Positions 14,685-23,287 of a stretch of DNA of 28,741 nucleotides are shown here, one piece after another. Made by a program: the position numbers and the translations under genes. Positions within the stretch are counted from its first letter, which is position 1. Every line of letters starts with the position of its first letter. The notes beneath the pieces were generated by a model. The model made no database searches, was not told the origin of the DNA, and worked only from the letters and a program-made list of their open reading frames with translations. Origin of the DNA: Methanobacteriaceae archaeon (GTDB lineage: Archaea; Methanobacteriota; Methanobacteria; Methanobacteriales; Methanobacteriaceae); assembly GCA_011620845.1 (NCBI GenBank), contig WOYJ01000104.1, positions 1 through 28,741 on the forward strand, written 5' to 3'.

Positions 14685-16067
14685 TTATACAAAAACAACG
14701 TACAAGTAACATCTAATCTGCCAGGTTCAAAAAATGAAACTCCACAGGTAGTAAGGGGCATCATCGTTGGATTCGATCCTGGACTCACTGCTGGAATAGC
14801 CATAATGGATCTAAATGGGGAGATTCTCTCCGTGAAAAGCTTCAAGGAGATATCCCGGGCAGAGATAATCTATCATATTATTAATTTTGGAAAAACTGTT
14901 TTAATTGCTACAGATGTGTATCCACCACCTAAAATGGCTAAAAAATTAGCCACCACCTTGAATGCTAAGTTACACCATCCCAGTAGAGACATGTCTGTGG
15001 GGTCTAAAATTGAGCTGGTTGAGTCCTTCTTGGGTGAGAAATCTTCCCTGGAGAGGTCTAAAGTTGTATCCTCTGAGCTGGTGCCACAGGACACCCACCA
15101 GCGTGATGCTCTGGCAGCGGCCATCAGGACCTATAAGAGCTATGAGAAAAAATTAGAACAGATTGAGACTCGCTGTTTAGAAGTTAACATGTCTCCAGAA
15201 GATATTGACCTGATAAAGAGGATGGTTATAGGTGGAACAGCCGTAAGTTCGGCCATCCAGATGGTACAGGATATGAATGAAGAGACAGATGATATAAAAG
15301 ACGTTGAAGAATTCGATACTGATGAATTAGAGCCTTCAATAGATTCTGAGGCTATTTTGAAGTTAAAAAACAGGATAAAAGCACAGGATAACCAGATTAG
15401 TAATCTTAAAAGTAGGAATGAATCCCTGGAGGATAGGATAAAGGACTATGAAATTGAAGTAACCAAACTCCAGGAGAAGATAGACAAGCTGCACTACGAG
15501 TACACCCAGGATGTTCTTCTAAATAAAGAGTTAGCAGCCAAACTTTCACTCATTAAGAAATTGCAGGACAAGTACAATGAAGAAAAAGCCCTGAGGATGG
15601 AACTCGAAGAAAATCTCGATTCACTTCGTAATATTCAAAGGATCAAACCCACTGAAAATGCCATTCCAGTGAAGATCATCGAAACATTCACCAGGGATGG
15701 GATAATGGCCGCCTGTGAATACTGGAAGATAAAGAGGGGTGATGTGGTTCTACTGGAAAGTTCTGAAGGCGGCGGATCACAAACAGCCGCTCTCCTGATA
15801 AAGATGGGTGTGAAGGCTGTTTTAATCAGGGATAAGATTTCACACCACGCCCTGGAGGAATTCGAAAAAAATATGGTCCCCCTACTCCAGGCAGGCAACA
15901 TAGAGCTCAAGATGATCGACCAGTTCGCTATAGTAAACGCCCTGAAATTGGAAAAGGAAATCCAGAGATGGAAGGAAGAAGTGGAAAGTAAAAGGATTAA
16001 AGAAAATAGTGAGGAAATTTTAAAGGCTTTTGACGAATACCGGGCTCGAAGAAAGAGATTCAATTGA
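14682..16067 (+). CDS. DUF460 protein: RNase-H-like domain, coiled coil and C-terminal domain
   Basis: The archaeal DUF460 family has an RNase H-like N-terminal domain of uncertain function. From CTG 14682 the protein is 461 residues. GFDPGLTAGIA (30-40) supplies the first RNase H-fold strand and its acidic residue, and ATDVYPPPKMAKKLA, HPSRDMSVG and DTHQRDALAAA follow. Residues about 225-330 form a long charged coiled coil. The C-terminal domain (SSEGGGSQTAALLIKMGVKAVL...) is Rossmann-like. ATG 14805 lies after the conserved first strand, so it cannot be the start. No ATG, GTG or TTG exists in frame back to the TAA at 14655, while a perfect AGGAGG (14669-14674) precedes CTG 14682 by seven bases. 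A nucleic-acid role is likely but unproven. Confidence 0.88.
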   Translation: MLYKNNVQVTSNLPGSKNETPQVVRGIIVGFDPGLTAGIAIMDLNGEILSVKSFKEISRAEIIYHIINFGKTVLIATDVYPPPKMAKKLATTLNAKLHHPSRDMSVGSKIELVESFLGEKSSLERSKVVSSELVPQDTHQRDALAAAIRTYKSYEKKLEQIETRCLEVNMSPEDIDLIKRMVIGGTAVSSAIQMVQDMNEETDDIKDVEEFDTDELEPSIDSEAILKLKNRIKAQDNQISNLKSRNESLEDRIKDYEIEVTKLQEKIDKLHYEYTQDVLLNKELAAKLSLIKKLQDKYNEEKALRMELEENLDSLRNIQRIKPTENAIPVKIIETFTRDGIMAACEYWKIKRGDVVLLESSEGGGSQTAALLIKMGVKAVLIRDKISHHALEEFEKNMVPLLQAGNIELKMIDQFAIVNALKLEKEIQRWKEEVESKRIKENSEEILKAFDEYRARRKRFN

Positions 16068-16073
16068 TAGAGA

Positions 16074-16087
16074 GAAACTTATATACC
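16074..16087 (+). promoter_or_regulatory. BRE/TATA promoter of wecB
   Basis: GAAACTTATATACC matches an archaeal BRE-TATA element and begins inside the intergenic gap right after the DUF460 stop, about 35 bases before the wecB ATG. GTGA at 16108-16111 is its ribosome-binding site. Confidence 0.5.
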
Positions 16088-16117
16088 ATTGAATATTAAT
16101 TTTAGTTGTGAAATAAT

Positions 16118-17428
16118 ATGAAAATCGCTTTTATAATAGGCACCCGCCCGGAAATAATTAAGATGTCCCCCCTGATCGATGAAGTAAAAAGGAGGGGCAT
16201 AAATTTTATCATAATACACACCGGACAACATTATGACCGTGAGATGTCAGAGCAGTTTTTTGAAGACCTGGAACTCCCCCAGCCAGATTACAATATAGGT
16301 GTGGGTTCAACCACCCATGGAAAACAAACCGCGGTGATGCTGGATGGGATTGAGGAAATCCTATCATCTGAAAGACCGGATATCGTACTGGTAGAGGGAG
16401 ATACCAACGCGGTGATGGCCGGTGCCCTGGCAGCCAGTAAGATGCATATTCCAGTGGGGCATGTGGAGTCTGGACTGCGCTCCTACGATAAAACTATGCC
16501 CGAGGAAATCAACCGGATAGTGGCAGATATTTGTTCCGAACTTTACTTCGTCCCCACAGAAGAATCAGCTGTAAACCTCATATTTGAAGGCCTCCACCCC
16601 CAAGATATTCATATAACCGGTAATACAGTGGTGGATGCTGTCTACAGGAACCTGAAGATCGCAGAAAAATACTCCAGCCTGAACTTTGATTCAGGGAAAG
16701 ATCTCATAACGCTGACCATCCACCGTCCTGAAAATACAGATAACCCCCACCGATTAAAAAACATTACCGACGCCATAATGGAGTTAAAGGAAATAGATAT
16801 AATCTTCCCGGTACATCCCCGTACCATCAAAACCCTCCAGGAGTTGAAACTCTACGATCAGCTGGCCCGGGCGGACCATATCCAATTGATGAAGCCGGCG
16901 GGTTACCTGGATTTCCTGGTTCTCCTATCCCACTCTAAGGCCGTAATAACTGATTCCGGGGGAATTCAGGAAGAAGCTATAACCATGGACTTACCATGTA
17001 TAACTCTGAGATACAATACCGAACGTCCGGAGACAGTAACTGCTGGTGGCAATATCCTGGTGGGTACGGATAAAGAGAGGATAATCCAAACCGTGCATAA
17101 TATTTTGGAGGATGAAGAATTATATCAGAGGATGAAGCATGCGGAAAATCCTTATGGTGATGGGAAGACCTCCCAGAAGATTATGGATATAATAACAGAG
17201 GCCTATGAAAATGACAATCTTAAAATCACGCCACCAGAAAATATTGGTGGACTGGAAGGCCGTTTCATCCAGAAAGTGGAAGAATCTATTGATGTCTCAG
17301 GGTATGAGGAAAAAAACGAACCTACCAGGATAATCGTTGTTTTTGATGGGCATAAAGCCCAGTTTCCCCATGGCAATCTCCAGTTAAAGGGTAAAACCAT
17401 CATTCTGGAGAGATTTAGTGTTGAATGA
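16118..17428 (+). CDS. wecB: UDP-GlcNAc 2-epimerase with a C-terminal extension
   Basis: The enzyme interconverts UDP-GlcNAc and UDP-ManNAc, feeding ManNAc derivatives into surface glycans. In pseudomurein-makers it may also supply acetamido-sugar precursors. Family motifs are GTRPEIIK (8-15), HTGQHYDREMS, GHVESGLRSYDKTMPEEINR, HRPEN (202-206), HPRT and TDSGGIQEEA. The canonical fold ends near residue 365. About 70 more residues follow (366-436): a Pro/Glu linker and a beta-rich piece (RIIVVFDGHKAQF...GKTIILERF) that I do not recognise. It has its own promoter. A weak TTAATCT...AGATTAA inverted repeat after the stop (17459-17477) may help termination. Confidence 0.93.
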   Translation: MKIAFIIGTRPEIIKMSPLIDEVKRRGINFIIIHTGQHYDREMSEQFFEDLELPQPDYNIGVGSTTHGKQTAVMLDGIEEILSSERPDIVLVEGDTNAVMAGALAASKMHIPVGHVESGLRSYDKTMPEEINRIVADICSELYFVPTEESAVNLIFEGLHPQDIHITGNTVVDAVYRNLKIAEKYSSLNFDSGKDLITLTIHRPENTDNPHRLKNITDAIMELKEIDIIFPVHPRTIKTLQELKLYDQLARADHIQLMKPAGYLDFLVLLSHSKAVITDSGGIQEEAITMDLPCITLRYNTERPETVTAGGNILVGTDKERIIQTVHNILEDEELYQRMKHAENPYGDGKTSQKIMDIITEAYENDNLKITPPENIGGLEGRFIQKVEESIDVSGYEEKNEPTRIIVVFDGHKAQFPHGNLQLKGKTIILERFSVE

Positions 17429-17523
17429 ATAAAATAAATATATCCATGGTACTCCCTTAATCTAATAAAAAGATTAAAAGGAATTCCTCCAATTAAAATG
17501 AATCCATAGAGAGGAGTTAGTAA

Positions 17524-18570
17524 GTGTTGAAATTACTTGTTTTTGAATATGCAAATGCTTTGGGATTGGAAGATCCCGCCACCACCGTGGAAGGCCGGCA
17601 TATGCTTGAGGGACTATTAAGTGACCTTAACCATGTCGGTGCCGATTACATCATATCTGAAGACTCTAAAATCAGTGTTGACCAGGTTAATGGTGAATTT
17701 CAAAACTGCTCTCCCCTGGTTATAAATGAAGAACTGCTTCCCTGGCTGGAGGAAAACATAGTTAACTACGATGCCTGTCTTCCAGTGGCACCGGAAGAAG
17801 ATCTTATCTTATACGAAATCACCAAGATACTGGAGGATAACGATGTTAAAACCATCGGATCATCATCTGAGGCTGTTTTGGCCTGTTCAGATAAATTTGA
17901 AACTTATAACCTCCTGAAAGACGACTATCCTGTAATCAAGAGTGAAAAAGTATTCTTCAGCGATATTAAGGAGTATAAACATATCTTCTCTGGTGGAAAA
18001 GATTTTCTGGTTAAACCGGCCGATGGTGTTTCCTGTTCGGGAGTGCAGATAGTTCAGTCTTATGCAGATTTCATAAAGGCCTCTGCCCATCTAAAGAGAA
18101 CAACCAGCCTACCCTACTTCCTTTTACAGGACCGGGTGGAAGGGAAAAGCACCAGTGTCAGCATCCTAAGCACTGGCAAACAGGCCCTGCCCCTGAGTTT
18201 AAATCTACAGAACATAGGCTTTGATGGGGGTAAACTGGTTTATAATGGCGGAGAAGTTCCCTATGAACATGGTTTATCAGATGATGCTAAAGATATTGCT
18301 CGAAAGGCTGTAGAATCAGTTAAAGGATTGAAGGGCTACGTGGGTGTGGATCTGTTACTGGACGAAGCCTACGAGGAGATCTACATCCTGGAGATCAACC
18401 CCCGTTTAACCACCTCCTACGTGGCTTTAAGAAGGCTTTTAAACTTTAATCTGGGCGAGGCCATAATTGATGCCGTTAACGGTGAGTTACCTGCAAAAAT
18501 AGAATTAGAAGGTTCACTGAGTTTCCTGAAGGGTGAGGATATAACCTTTAAATACGTATTCAGCGTGTAA
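17524..18570 (+). CDS. mfnD: Tyramine-L-glutamate ligase MfnD, methanofuran synthesis
   Basis: MfnD is the ATP-grasp enzyme that joins glutamate to tyramine through the gamma-carboxylate, an early step in methanofuran synthesis. The ATP-grasp fold is visible: K164-P165 in FLVKPADGVSCSG binds ATP, and E290/N292 in YILEINPRLTTSY bind metal. The N-terminal FEYANALG resembles this subfamily. The 348-residue length is typical. The start is GTG 17524 with GAGGAG eight bases upstream. The following gene is mfnF, another methanofuran gene, which strongly supports the specificity over other ATP-grasp ligases. A 23-bp repeat lies between the two. Confidence 0.88.
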   Translation: MLKLLVFEYANALGLEDPATTVEGRHMLEGLLSDLNHVGADYIISEDSKISVDQVNGEFQNCSPLVINEELLPWLEENIVNYDACLPVAPEEDLILYEITKILEDNDVKTIGSSSEAVLACSDKFETYNLLKDDYPVIKSEKVFFSDIKEYKHIFSGGKDFLVKPADGVSCSGVQIVQSYADFIKASAHLKRTTSLPYFLLQDRVEGKSTSVSILSTGKQALPLSLNLQNIGFDGGKLVYNGGEVPYEHGLSDDAKDIARKAVESVKGLKGYVGVDLLLDEAYEEIYILEINPRLTTSYVALRRLLNFNLGEAIIDAVNGELPAKIELEGSLSFLKGEDITFKYVFSV

Positions 18571-18643
18571 TTAAGACCAACATGTAAGATTGAGATCTAC
18601 CTGTTAAGATTAAGACCTATTAATTAAGACCAACATGTAAGAT
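18568..18643 (+). repeat. 23-bp direct repeat between mfnD and mfnF
   Basis: TAATTAAGACCAACATGTAAGAT occurs at 18568-18590 and 18621-18643, identical over 23 bases; the first copy starts with the mfnD stop codon. Partial copies (TTAAGATTAAGACCT, 18604-18618; AAGATTAAGA) lie nearby. The period is 53 bases. It looks like local sequence duplication; a regulatory role is possible. Confidence 0.75.
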
Positions 18644-18685
18644 CTACTGGATATATTAACCAACAAGATTAAGAATGTGATATTC

Positions 18686-19708
18686 ATGAAGATAGCTGGA
18701 TTTGATATTGGAGGAGCTAATACAGACCTGGCTGTGGTAGATTTCGACAGCGGAGGTAACATCAACGGGATAACCACAGATTTTGAGTATCTGCCCATGT
18801 GGCAGGAGAAAGAGCGGCTTTCCACCGTCCTAACAGAACTTCTAGGTGACCAAAAAGAGGAAATCGAAGCGGTGGGAGTCTGTATGACCGCGGAACTGGT
18901 AGATGCTTATCAAACTAAAAGGGAGGGTGTTTTGAACATAGCAGGGAAAGTTAAAGAGACATTCAACCTCCCCTTAGGTTTCATCGGTTCAGATGGTCTG
19001 GTTGGTTACGAAGAATTGAAAGATAAACCCCTCAATGTGGCGGCTGCCAACTGGGTGGCTACCTCCAGACTGGCCGGAGTTGTAGAACCAGACTGTATCA
19101 TGATTGACACTGGGAGCACCACCACCGATATCATCCCCATTAAAGATGGAAAGGAATGTGCCAGGGGCAGATCCGATCTGGAGAGACTGGGCACTGGTGA
19201 ACTGGTTTACACTGGTACCCTGAGGACCAACGTGGCCACACTGGTGGATAAGGTACCACTGGTTGATTCATGGTACAGAGTGGCTTCAGAACTCTTTGCC
19301 ATAACTGCAGACATCCACCTGGTGCTGGGGAATATTACAGAAGAAGATTACACTTGCCACACACCTGATGGCGCGGGTATCTCTATAGAAGACTGCATGC
19401 GTCGTATCGCCCGAGTGGTCTGCAGTGATATGGATGTTCTGACCCCTGGTGATATAAAATCCTTATCAGAATACATCCACTTGAAACAGGCCGAGAGTGT
19501 CTCGGAAGCTCTACTGGAAGTTTCCAAGAGAAATAACATCTCCCAGGTTGTAACCACTGGTCTGGGTATGGATATAATAGGTAAAAAGGCCAGTGCAATT
19601 GCCGGTATCCCGTCGGTAGGGATGGATCAGATTCTAAGTAAAGAAGAGTGCGTGGTAGCCCCGGCGGTGGGTACTGCCATTTTAATGGAGGAATATTTGA
19701 AAAAATAA
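18686..19708 (+). CDS. mfnF: MfnF, methanofuran core synthase
   Basis: MfnF couples gamma-glutamyltyramine to the aminomethylfuran unit, forming the ether link of the methanofuran core. It belongs to the ASKHA/hydantoinase-like family long labelled a C1-transfer-pathway protein. GFDIGGANTDLAVVD near the N-terminus and IDTGSTTTDIIPI in the middle are the two phosphate-binding motifs of the fold; a late APAVGTAIL segment closes the domain. A GTG at 18677 is in frame, but GTGAT there is better read as the Shine-Dalgarno site for ATG 18686, giving MKIAGFDIGG. It follows mfnD after 115 bases, the expected pathway partner. About 340 residues, normal. Confidence 0.88.
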   Translation: MKIAGFDIGGANTDLAVVDFDSGGNINGITTDFEYLPMWQEKERLSTVLTELLGDQKEEIEAVGVCMTAELVDAYQTKREGVLNIAGKVKETFNLPLGFIGSDGLVGYEELKDKPLNVAAANWVATSRLAGVVEPDCIMIDTGSTTTDIIPIKDGKECARGRSDLERLGTGELVYTGTLRTNVATLVDKVPLVDSWYRVASELFAITADIHLVLGNITEEDYTCHTPDGAGISIEDCMRRIARVVCSDMDVLTPGDIKSLSEYIHLKQAESVSEALLEVSKRNNISQVVTTGLGMDIIGKKASAIAGIPSVGMDQILSKEECVVAPAVGTAILMEEYLKK

Positions 19709-19774
19709 GATGAATTATTTAATACTATCATCTTTAAATCGATATTTAAATACTAAAAATCCTCTAAACCTTAT

Positions 19775-20353
19775 TCAATACCAAACATCCTTTAAACCCA
19801 AAAGATAGGCTATGGTGTTGGCTGCCACATGTAAAATAACCGTGTAAACCAGGATTAAAAGTATTATCTCCAGTGGTATGGTCACCACCAGTGAAGCAAG
19901 TAGTAAAGCCATTAATGCGAAGTCTAGCTGGTCTAAAAAGGGTGCTGGTTTTCCCCTTTCTATTTTTATCCTTCTTTTAATGAAGCTGCCCACTGCATCT
20001 CCAATTAGGGCTCCAGCACTGAGTGCCAATCCAAGAAGTATCCATCCTGCAAAGTTACCGGGTATAATTCCCTCGATGGTGGTCCATTCTGGTATTAGAG
20101 TAAATATATCACCGTAGTGCATGAAGACGATGCCCTGAAGAACTGCAATTAATGTTCCGATTATTATCCCTACGATGGTTCCTCTCCAGGTCACTCCATC
20201 ACCCAGTAATCGACGTCCGTCTGTGAAATTTCTCTTAAAGTCCACCGGTGCCCCTCCACCAAAGGCTAAGGCCGAAACATTGGCCAGGTACGCTGGTAGC
20301 ATGAAGTACAAAGCGTATGCTGATAAACTTATAAAACTGATGGTTGGATCCAT
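19775..20353 (-). CDS. carS: CDP-archaeol synthase CarS
   Basis: CarS activates 2,3-bis-O-geranylgeranylglycerol phosphate with CTP, giving CDP-archaeol, the precursor of archaeal phospholipids. The 192-residue membrane protein has about five helices and the family's cytosolic motifs: PVDFKRNFTDGRRLLGDGVT and GDAVGSFIKRRIKIERGKPA followed by PFLDQLDF. A full GGAGGT site (20360-20365 on the minus strand) precedes ATG 20353 by six bases. It is divergent from the tetraether-synthase-like gene, so two lipid genes share one control region. Confidence 0.93.
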   Translation of the reverse strand: MDPTISFISLSAYALYFMLPAYLANVSALAFGGGAPVDFKRNFTDGRRLLGDGVTWRGTIVGIIIGTLIAVLQGIVFMHYGDIFTLIPEWTTIEGIIPGNFAGWILLGLALSAGALIGDAVGSFIKRRIKIERGKPAPFLDQLDFALMALLLASLVVTIPLEIILLILVYTVILHVAANTIAYLLGLKDVWY

Positions 20354-20664
20354 TTGGTTACCTCCAAATTAAAAGAAGATTAATAGTAATTGTTGAAAGT
20401 ATTAAATAAGTGTTGGTTTAAATATTTGAAAAATAAAAGTAATTATCCAGAACATCTTGTGCTTAACATCATTTGTTTACAGGAAATAGTAAGATGAAAC
20501 AACCTTTTAATGCTACCACGAATCTTTTCTTCCCGGTAATTCCATTAAAGGATATCATCTATTTATACTTTGAGCACAATAATATGATGTTACAGTATTT
20601 TGTATCCGTTGCAATGATTTAAAAATGAAAAATTATAAGCTGTTAAAATAATTGGTGAGATTAT
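20354..20664. promoter_or_regulatory. Divergent control region of carS and tes
   Basis: About 311 bases without a gene separate two probable lipid-biosynthesis genes. For carS a minus-strand TTCAAATATTTAAACC (20415-20430) is the best TATA candidate. For tes, ATCTATTTATACTTTG (20557-20572) is the best plus-strand candidate, followed by GGTGAG before ATG 20665. The middle holds a GGAAATAG/TTCCCGG-containing stretch with no convincing ORF, RNA gene or repeat. Promoters are consensus-based. Confidence 0.4.
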
Positions 20665-22158
20665 ATGGTTATAAAGAAGACCAAAAGTATGTGCCCCGAG
20701 TGCCTGGAAATCGTTGACGCAGAAGTCTATGAAGACCAGGGCAGGATAATGATAAGGAAGGAATGTAAAGAACACGGAGTATTTGAAAACACCTACTGGA
20801 GTAGTAGTGAAATTTATTATGATGCCTCTGATTACGATTATAAGGGGGAGGGTATAGAAAACCCCCAAACAACTGTAGAGGGTGAATGTCCTTCTAACTG
20901 TGGATTATGCCCCGAACATGAAAGCCATACCATTTTAGGCCTTATAGATGTTACCAATCGCTGTAACCTCCGCTGCCCAGTATGTTTTGCAAACGCAGCA
21001 GTATCAGGAACGATTTACGAGCCAACCTATGATGAAATCAGGCAGATGCTCCGAAATCTAAGGAGTAACCAGCCAGTTCCCGCTCCGGCCATACAGTACG
21101 CTGGTGGAGAACCCACCGTACGTAAAGATATAGTAGAACTTATAAAACTAGCTAAAGAAGAGGGATTCACCCACACTCAGATAGCAACTAACGGTATCCG
21201 CCTTGCAAAAAGACCAGAACTCGTCAGGGAACTTAAAGACGCCGGTTTAAACACGGTCTACCTCCAGTTCGACGGGGTTACAGAAGAACCCTACATCCAG
21301 ATCAGGAACAGGAATCTCTTATCCATTAAATTAGAAGCCATAGAGAACTGCAGAAAAGAAGATATGGGTATCGTCCTGGTCCCCACACTGATTAAAGGTA
21401 TAAACCATGACCAGATAGGGGATATTATCAAATTCGCTGCCAAAAACATCGATGTGATAAGAGGAGTGGTTTTCCAACCAGTATCCTTCGCCGGAAGAAC
21501 TCCAGCAGATGAAGTGGAAGGGCAGCGAATAACCATTCCAGATTTTGAAGAACTGGTCGAGGAACAAACAGATCGGGAGATCAAAGTGGAAGATTTCTAC
21601 CCCGCATCATCTGTACTGCCTGTCTCTGAATTCATCGAGGCCATTGAAGGCGAGCCACAGGTGGCCTTCACCTGCCACCCCCATTGTGGCGCTGCTACCT
21701 ACGTTTTCATAGATGAAGATAAGATGGTTCCAGTAACACAATTCATAGATGTAGACCGCTTCTTCAACCTGTTATCCAAGAGTAGTGATGATATAACCAA
21801 CGGCGGATTAGTGGCCAAATCAAAGGTTTTAGCCCGGGCCACCATCAAACTCCCCCAGACCATCAGCCTATCTAAAACCCCTGATTCACTGGATATTAAA
21901 AATATATTAATTAAAGTGTTTAAGGAACGATCATACGATGCCCTGGGAGATTTCCACCATAAAAGTCTTTTAATCGCCTGCATGCACTTCATGGACCCCT
22001 GGAACTTCGACCACGACCGGGTGAGGAGATGTGTAATCCATTACGCAGTTCCTGATGGAAGGATAATACCTTTCTGTGCCATGAACTCCATATACAGACA
22101 GGAAATTGAGAAGAAATTCTCCAAACCCTTCGGTGAGTCTGCAGAGGAATCTGATTGA
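20665..22158 (+). CDS. tes: Radical SAM enzyme, probable tetraether lipid synthase
   Basis: Tes joins the phytanyl chains of two archaeols by C-C bonds to make GDGT membrane-spanning lipids. The radical SAM motif is C100-x3-C104-x2-C107 (TNRCNLRCPVC). Additional Cys groups support extra metal sites: CPEC near 10-13 with C34, and CPSNCGLC at 75-82; a later CHPHCGAATYVF and the closing FMDPWNFDHDRVRRC...IPFCAMN are typical of the group founded by MJ0619. The 497-residue length fits. Divergence from carS supports lipid synthesis. The adjacent methanopterin gene is a caution, because MJ0619 relatives were also proposed to methylate pterins. Clear GGTGAG site. The specificity is inferred. Confidence 0.8.
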   Translation: MVIKKTKSMCPECLEIVDAEVYEDQGRIMIRKECKEHGVFENTYWSSSEIYYDASDYDYKGEGIENPQTTVEGECPSNCGLCPEHESHTILGLIDVTNRCNLRCPVCFANAAVSGTIYEPTYDEIRQMLRNLRSNQPVPAPAIQYAGGEPTVRKDIVELIKLAKEEGFTHTQIATNGIRLAKRPELVRELKDAGLNTVYLQFDGVTEEPYIQIRNRNLLSIKLEAIENCRKEDMGIVLVPTLIKGINHDQIGDIIKFAAKNIDVIRGVVFQPVSFAGRTPADEVEGQRITIPDFEELVEEQTDREIKVEDFYPASSVLPVSEFIEAIEGEPQVAFTCHPHCGAATYVFIDEDKMVPVTQFIDVDRFFNLLSKSSDDITNGGLVAKSKVLARATIKLPQTISLSKTPDSLDIKNILIKVFKERSYDALGDFHHKSLLIACMHFMDPWNFDHDRVRRCVIHYAVPDGRIIPFCAMNSIYRQEIEKKFSKPFGESAEESD

Positions 22159-22224
22159 TGATCATTTAAACTTCATAATTTGAAACCTGATAATTAATTA
22201 AACAAATCTAAATTGGTTTTTTAA

Positions 22225-23214
22225 TTGATAATAGAAACACCCTCCCGGCTGCATGTAACCCTTATCGACTTAAATGGTAGATATGGTCGAATTGACGGTG
22301 GTGTAGGCATCACAACCAGGAGTCCCAGTTTGTTACTGGAAGCCCAGGATGGATATGAGGATATCCAGGTTGAATTTCCCCGTTCAGATCTCCCACAGGA
22401 TACCTTGGACGATTACCAGGAGAAAGTTTTCTCTGCAGCCCGTAAAATGAATGAATATCTCGGTCTTGAGGGGGGATACCATTTCAAGCTTAAAGAGGTT
22501 TTTCCATCCCATTCCGGTCTTGGTTCTGGTACCCAACTATCACTGGCCGTGGCCAAGGCGATATTGAAGATGAACAATCAGGATCTCCCCACCCCTAAGA
22601 TAGCAGAAATTGTGGGCCGGGGTGGTACATCAGGGATCGGAGTGGCTTCGTTTGAAAGTGGTGGTTTCATCGTGGATGCCGGTCATAAGAAATCCATTAA
22701 GAATGATTTTCTCCCTTCTTCTGCTTCAAAAGCATCACCACCACCAGTTATAGCCAGATACGATTTTCCAAAGGATTGGAAGATCGTATTGACCATACCC
22801 CATGTTGAACGGAAGGTTTTCGGTGAAGGGGAAGTTAACATCTTCCAGAAGTACTGTCCCATACCATTGGAAGAGGTGCAGGAGTTAACCCATCTTCTCT
22901 TCATGAAGATGATGCCCGCTGTGCTTGAGGAAGATTTAGACTCTTTTGGAGAATCAGTAAACAGTATACAGGATATCGGTTTTAAAAAGATCGAATTAGA
23001 ACTGCAAAACCCCTTCATCAAGGAACTGATTGAGAGTTTAAGGAATGCCGGTGCTGCAGGGGTTGGAATGAGCTCTTTTGGGCCGATGGTATATGCGGTT
23101 ACCGATACCAACTTCAAAGACATTTTACAAGCAGCCCGTGATTCCATGAGGGATAAAACCGGTGAGATAATACTCACCACAGCCCAGAACGAGGGTGCTA
23201 AGATTTATAGATGA
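22225..23214 (+). CDS. mptG: Beta-RFAP synthase, methanopterin synthesis
   Basis: 4-(beta-D-ribofuranosyl)aminobenzene 5'-phosphate synthase condenses 4-hydroxybenzoate or p-aminobenzoate with PRPP, the committed step joining the arene to ribose in methanopterin. The family N-terminus IETPSRLHVTLIDLNG and the GHMP-type loop PSHSGLGSGTQLSLAVAKA (about 94-112) are intact, as is the late RNAGAAGVGMSSFGP. The TTG at 22225 directly follows an in-frame TAA and is the only start that keeps the conserved N-terminus. The ribosome-binding site is weak. It lies 66 bases after tes on the same strand. Confidence 0.92.
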   Translation: MIIETPSRLHVTLIDLNGRYGRIDGGVGITTRSPSLLLEAQDGYEDIQVEFPRSDLPQDTLDDYQEKVFSAARKMNEYLGLEGGYHFKLKEVFPSHSGLGSGTQLSLAVAKAILKMNNQDLPTPKIAEIVGRGGTSGIGVASFESGGFIVDAGHKKSIKNDFLPSSASKASPPPVIARYDFPKDWKIVLTIPHVERKVFGEGEVNIFQKYCPIPLEEVQELTHLLFMKMMPAVLEEDLDSFGESVNSIQDIGFKKIELELQNPFIKELIESLRNAGAAGVGMSSFGPMVYAVTDTNFKDILQAARDSMRDKTGEIILTTAQNEGAKIYR

Positions 23215-23287
23215 AATAAATTTAGATCAAGTATATTGAATGATTATTACTACTCAAACCAATGAATGAATTTTATTCGATGATAAT

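Noticed and set aside
14805..16067. DUF460 gene starting at ATG 14805.
   Set aside because: This would remove the conserved GFDPGLTAG strand and has no Shine-Dalgarno site; the strong AGGAGG lies far upstream.
18677..18685. GTG 18677 as the mfnF start.
   Set aside because: GTGAT there is properly spaced to serve as ribosome-binding site for ATG 18686, which gives the usual short N-terminus before the GFDIGG motif.
22154..22196. C/D box small RNA after tes (TTGATGA ... CTGA).
   Set aside because: Box C starts with T instead of a purine, internal C'/D' boxes are not visible, and the motif overlaps the tes stop region; too weak to annotate.
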